64,000 nucleotides of DNA, taken from positions 3,161,564-3,225,563 of the forward strand of contig NZ_CP093302.1 of the NCBI RefSeq assembly GCF_024362765.1, given 5' to 3'. Origin of the DNA: Alkalihalobacillus sp. LMS6. Lineage in GTDB: Bacteria > Bacillota > Bacilli > Bacillales > Bacillaceae_D. Numbering within the stretch: position 1 is the stretch's first letter; each line of letters opens with the position of its first letter. The notes under the pieces were generated by a model. That model was not told the origin of the DNA. It saw only the letters and a list, made by a program, of their open reading frames with translations, and searched no databases. Positions 60,866 through 64,000 of this stretch are shown in pieces. Position numbers and translations under genes: made by a program.

Positions 60866-60889
60866 AAACGTCGTTTGTTTTTTAAACAA
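60866..60889. promoter_or_regulatory. Possible upstream activator sites of the ThDP enzyme promoter
   Basis: AAACGTCGTTT (60866-60876) is an odd palindrome and TTGTTT-TTT-AAACAA (60875-60889) a perfect inverted repeat, 59-82 bases before the -24 box, where sigma-54 activators bind. Confidence 0.4.
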
Positions 60890-60947
60890 CATGAACGGTT
60901 TGTAACTGGAATATGAACAAATGATTCTCTATCTGTAGGCTAATTTG

Positions 60948-60964
60948 TTGGCACGAACATTGCA
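60948..60964 (+). promoter_or_regulatory. Sigma-54 promoter of the ThDP enzyme / isomerase operon
   Basis: TTGGCACGAACATTGCA fits the consensus TGGCACG-N4-TTGCW at every position, 36 bases before ATG 61000. Confidence 0.9.
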
Positions 60965-60999
60965 TTCATAAAATCATCTTACCTATGGAGGGGTTACCA

Positions 61000-62754
61000 A
61001 TGCAAAACGTTGCACAGTGTTTAGTTAGTGATTTAGAGAAAAGAGGGGTATCCCACATCTTTGGGTTATGTGGCCATACAAATATTGCTGTTCTTGCCGC
61101 ACTTGAACATTCTTCCATTCGTTTCATTAGCACGACACATGAACAAATAGCGGCACATATGGCTGATGGGTACGCTCGATCCTCTCATCAAATTGGTGTC
61201 GTTCTTACTCACGTCGGGCCTGGGTTAACAAATGCAGCAACAGCAGTGGCCACTGCAGCGTTAGATTCGACACCACTTCTCGTTCTTTCAGGCGATATTC
61301 CCAGTCATTTCTATGGAAAAAATCCACACCAAGAAATTAATTTGCATCAAGATGCTTCTCAACATGAAATTTTCCGACCGTTTGTTAAACGAACATGGCG
61401 AGTCGAAAAGCCAGAACAACTACCTGCCATACTTGCAAAAGCTTACCAACTTGCTCACTCTGGAAAACCAGGACCCGTCCTCGTTTCCGTTCCGATGGAT
61501 ATCTTCTCTGCGCCGATGTCGGAAGATCTATTCGCTACTCACCATACGCCAGGTTCATCTCCAGCAAAACCTAGCTTGTCCACATCAACCGCACAAGAGA
61601 TTCTTACAACGTTAAAAGCAGCAAAAAAACCATTACTATTCGCTGGAGGAGGCGTCATTGCTGCTCAAGCCACCAATGAGTTGAAAGCGCTTGCCGAACA
61701 CTTGAATATTCCCGTTGTCCATAGCGCAATGGGCAAAGGTAGCTTACCTGATGACCATCCATTATCTGCAGGGTTAACGGGATTTTGGGCACCGCCTTTT
61801 GTGAATGCAATGTGCCTTGAAGCAGACGTCATTTTCGCGTTAGGAACGCGCTTTAAAGAGGCCGATTCAAGCTCGTGGAAAGAAGGCGTCACGTTTAATT
61901 TTTCCAAAACAAAACTTATCCAGATCGACATCGATTCACAGGAGTTAGGACGTAATTATCCTGTTCATATCGGTGGCGTTGCAGATATTAAAGAATCACT
62001 CAAGCAAATCGTGGAGCTCGCAAACAATCAACCAAGTGAATTCGAGCCTTCACATCAGGAAATCACGTTTATTTCGCACGAAAAAGAGCGGTTTTATGAA
62101 GAAAATACCGAACACCTTATGAGCGATGATTTTCCCATGCGCCCACAAAGAATCTTGGCAGAAGTTCGTCACTGTTTACCTAAAGACGGATTTATTACAA
62201 CGGATGTTGGTTGGAACAAAAACGGCGTTGGCCAACAGTTCCCTATTTATATTCCAGGAACTGTCTTAACACCAGGAGGTTTTGCCACAATGGGATTTGG
62301 CTCTCCCGCCGCCCTTGGAATTAAAATTGCCCATCCAGAGCGAGTCGTCGTTTCATTAGTCGGTGATGGCGGATTTGGACAAAACCCATCGTGTTTAGCA
62401 ACTGCAGCTCAAGAAAACATTCCGATTATCTGGATTGTGATGAACAATCAATCGTACGGAGTCATTGCTGGCTTACAAAAAGCTCATTTCAATACTACAC
62501 ACGGTACAATGTTTGAAAAAAATGGCGAGCCCTACTCACCTGATTTTGTTGCGCTGGCAAATAGTTACGGGGTTGAAGGCTGTAAAATTCAATCAGCAGA
62601 GGAATTTAAACCTGCTTTAACAGAAGCGATCGCAAAACAAGTCCCGTTTCTTATTGATGTCTCAACCATGAATATCCCTACTCCAACATCTGGTCACTGG
62701 GACATTATGGACATTTATTCGCCTGGAGAAAAGAAAAGTCATAGCGCTCTATAG
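61000..62754 (+). CDS. Thiamin-diphosphate-dependent enzyme (acetolactate synthase-like)
   Basis: About 584 residues, the three-domain ThDP fold. N-terminal pyrimidine domain with catalytic Glu48 in STTHEQIAAHMADGYAR and the VGPGLTNAATAVATA loop; central domain near 195-330; C-terminal domain with GDGGFGQN...MNNQSYG, the Mg-ThDP motif. The FAD and quinone-type marks of true acetolactate synthase are not evident, and no small subunit follows. It could be a decarboxylase, carboligase or an IolD-like hydrolase of a cyclic dione. ATG 61000 follows GGAGGGG; a longer frame to 60985 crosses that site. Confidence 0.85.
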   Translation: MQNVAQCLVSDLEKRGVSHIFGLCGHTNIAVLAALEHSSIRFISTTHEQIAAHMADGYARSSHQIGVVLTHVGPGLTNAATAVATAALDSTPLLVLSGDIPSHFYGKNPHQEINLHQDASQHEIFRPFVKRTWRVEKPEQLPAILAKAYQLAHSGKPGPVLVSVPMDIFSAPMSEDLFATHHTPGSSPAKPSLSTSTAQEILTTLKAAKKPLLFAGGGVIAAQATNELKALAEHLNIPVVHSAMGKGSLPDDHPLSAGLTGFWAPPFVNAMCLEADVIFALGTRFKEADSSSWKEGVTFNFSKTKLIQIDIDSQELGRNYPVHIGGVADIKESLKQIVELANNQPSEFEPSHQEITFISHEKERFYEENTEHLMSDDFPMRPQRILAEVRHCLPKDGFITTDVGWNKNGVGQQFPIYIPGTVLTPGGFATMGFGSPAALGIKIAHPERVVVSLVGDGGFGQNPSCLATAAQENIPIIWIVMNNQSYGVIAGLQKAHFNTTHGTMFEKNGEPYSPDFVALANSYGVEGCKIQSAEEFKPALTEAIAKQVPFLIDVSTMNIPTPTSGHWDIMDIYSPGEKKSHSAL

Positions 62755-62771
62755 AAGGAGGAATCGAGGAA

Positions 62772-63584
62772 ATGAAACCACGTTTTTCACTTGCCCATTT
62801 AACCGTCTTACACTATTCACCACCAAAGATGATTGAATTGGCTGCACGAGCTGGCTTTGATTATGTTAGTTTAAGACCGATTGCATTAGGTACTAAAAAC
62901 GAACCCGTCTACCCACTTGCAACCGATCGAACCTTGTTTAACGATACAAAACAAGCCCTTCAATCGACTGGATTAAAATTACTTGATATTGAAATGGTTC
63001 GAATTTATGAAGGCGTGGATGTTACGCACTATTTACCGGCGTTCGAAGCCGCAGCAGAACTAGGCTGTAACCACGTATTAACGACTGTTCAAACGACAGA
63101 TGAGAATCTTGCTGTTGAAACGTTGCACGCACTATGTGAATTGGCAAAACCTTTTAACTTAACTTTAGATGTTGAATTTATCACGTGGTATGAATTAGGA
63201 ACGCTCACTCAGGCAGAATCCATTATTCGAAAAGTGAATCACGAAAAGTGCGGACTCCTTATTGATACACTTCACTTTCATCGATCACACACAAATTATG
63301 ATCATCTCGCCTCCCTACCAAAAGAATGGTTTCATTATGCCCACCTATGTGACGCAAAAGATCCGATTCCACCGTCGAAAGAAGATCTAATTTATACTGC
63401 TCGAGAAGACCGACTTTTTCTAGGGGACGGGGACATTCCTCTCCAGAAGATCATACAATCATTACCTGACATTCCTTATTCCTTAGAAATCCCAAATAAA
63501 GAGCGAATGCATGAGTTAGGGGCTGAATTATATGTAAAACAATGCTTAGAGTCAGCCCATCAACTTTTCAACGAACTATCGTAA
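62772..63584 (+). CDS. Sugar phosphate isomerase/epimerase family protein (TIM barrel)
   Basis: 270 residues of the AP endonuclease 2/xylose isomerase-like fold. LIDTLHFHRSHTNYDHLASL, ELCDAKDPIPPS-type WFHYAHLCDAKDPI, LFLGDGDIPLQKIIQSL and SLEIPNKERMHELG hold the metal-binding acids and His. Members include IolE-like dehydratases, epimerases and 3-dehydroshikimate dehydratase. It is 17 bases behind the ThDP enzyme with AAGGAGG between, a clear operon, so the pair probably catalyses successive steps. Substrate unknown. Confidence 0.88.
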   Translation: MKPRFSLAHLTVLHYSPPKMIELAARAGFDYVSLRPIALGTKNEPVYPLATDRTLFNDTKQALQSTGLKLLDIEMVRIYEGVDVTHYLPAFEAAAELGCNHVLTTVQTTDENLAVETLHALCELAKPFNLTLDVEFITWYELGTLTQAESIIRKVNHEKCGLLIDTLHFHRSHTNYDHLASLPKEWFHYAHLCDAKDPIPPSKEDLIYTAREDRLFLGDGDIPLQKIIQSLPDIPYSLEIPNKERMHELGAELYVKQCLESAHQLFNELS

Positions 63585-63587
63585 ACC

Positions 63588-63613
63588 GACTGGTCAAAAG
63601 ACCAGTCTTTTTT
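63588..63613 (+). terminator. Intrinsic terminator of the ThDP enzyme / isomerase operon
   Basis: GACTGGTC pairs with GACCAGTC around AAAA and is followed by six T. Confidence 0.9.
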
Positions 63614-63710
63614 ATCCGAAATGTTGGGAAATATCTGTCTACTCTATTCATTGTAGATCTTTAACGGTATACTAACAAAAACCAACCGAATAGGAAGGGA
63701 GTTTGACCAC

Positions 63711-64000
63711 ATGTCACCGTCCGTAGCCGCACCAGAAGTTGGAGCTAAAATTGTAGAATGGTATAGCTGCATTATTACGTACGATCGTGAACAAGCCATT
63801 TTGCTAAAACACGACGTTCAACGGATGATGAACCGAATGAATCATGATGATAAAGTGATCGCTTATTTTGAGCTCGTTAACTTCCGCCACGAACTCTTTA
63901 TAGAAGCTGACGGGGAGCAGAAACAATTTGCTGACCTTGAATTAGCGGACAAAGCAACAGATGAATACATGCAGTTCATGTACTACTTTATGTATGGCCA
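63711..64000 (+). CDS. Rap family response-regulator aspartate phosphatase, N-terminal part (partial)
   Basis: The gene runs off the window; 96 codons are visible. EVGAKIVEWYSCIITYDREQAILLKHDVQRMMNRM, DDKVIAYFELVNFRHELFIEADG and DEYMQFMYYFMYG follow the helix-bundle start of Rap proteins (from memory of RapA and relatives), which dephosphorylate Spo0F or block ComA and are inhibited by Phr peptides; TPR repeats should come after the visible part. AGGAAGGGA lies eight bases before ATG 63711. A phr gene, if any, lies beyond the window. Confidence 0.82.
   Translation, partial: MSPSVAAPEVGAKIVEWYSCIITYDREQAILLKHDVQRMMNRMNHDDKVIAYFELVNFRHELFIEADGEQKQFADLELADKATDEYMQFMYYFMYG

Overview
The window looks like chromosome from a low-GC Gram-positive spore-former of the Bacillaceae, possibly one of the alkaliphilic Bacillus-like clades (the clade is inference). 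The grounds are AGGAGG-type ribosome binding sites, GTG and TTG starts, lipoprotein signal peptides, an M-box, tandem T-boxes and a TPP riboswitch of Bacillus type, an MhqR-like regulator with a matching operator, a YndJ homologue and a Rap-type phosphatase. No rRNA, tRNA, insertion sequence, prophage or CRISPR array was seen.

Region by region: 1-951 is the end of a phosphonate importer (two PhnE permeases). 995-13289 is a run of mostly single housekeeping or stress genes: quinone-reductase-like enzyme, S15-family protein without its catalytic residues, cyclophilin lipoprotein, DUF3900 protein, flavin reductase, methionine aminopeptidase, PstS-like membrane protein, class Ic aminotransferase, GNAT enzyme, MhqR-like regulator and nitroreductase. 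13378-15106 is an M-box-controlled MgtE. 15249-20253 holds type 2 IPP isomerase, YndJ, an AraC regulator and a GH4 alpha-galactosidase. 20454-21263 encodes a probable sigma factor split into two proteins. 21335-27033 is a YesMN-type sugar ABC system whose sensor kinase has lost its extracellular domain. 27212-31200 holds a GNAT enzyme, peptidase T and a second, editing-less threonyl-tRNA synthetase behind two tandem Thr T-boxes. 31223-35104 is a two-component system with an ABC exporter. 35224-39413 is a second sugar ABC importer with its own AraC regulator. 39600-41528 is an acyltransferase and TPP-riboswitch-controlled TenA.

41615-63584 is the most unusual part: about 20 kb of catabolic genes around one sigma-54 activator with a PrpR-type N-terminus (58872-60782). 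Four good -24/-12 sigma-54 promoters sit in front of four transcription units: acyl-CoA dehydrogenase / ADP-forming acyl-CoA synthetase / hydroxyacyl-CoA dehydrogenase / thiolase; LLM flavin monooxygenase / FMN reductase / MFS carrier / MmgE-PrpD / alcohol dehydrogenase / aldehyde dehydrogenase / Gfo-Idh-MocA oxidoreductase; enoyl-CoA hydratase / aldehyde dehydrogenase / PaaI-type thioesterase; and a ThDP enzyme with a TIM-barrel isomerase. Together they read as one inducible pathway that imports, oxygenates and cleaves an unidentified carbon source and beta-oxidises the product to acetyl-CoA. The substrate cannot be told from sequence alone. The window ends inside a Rap-family gene.
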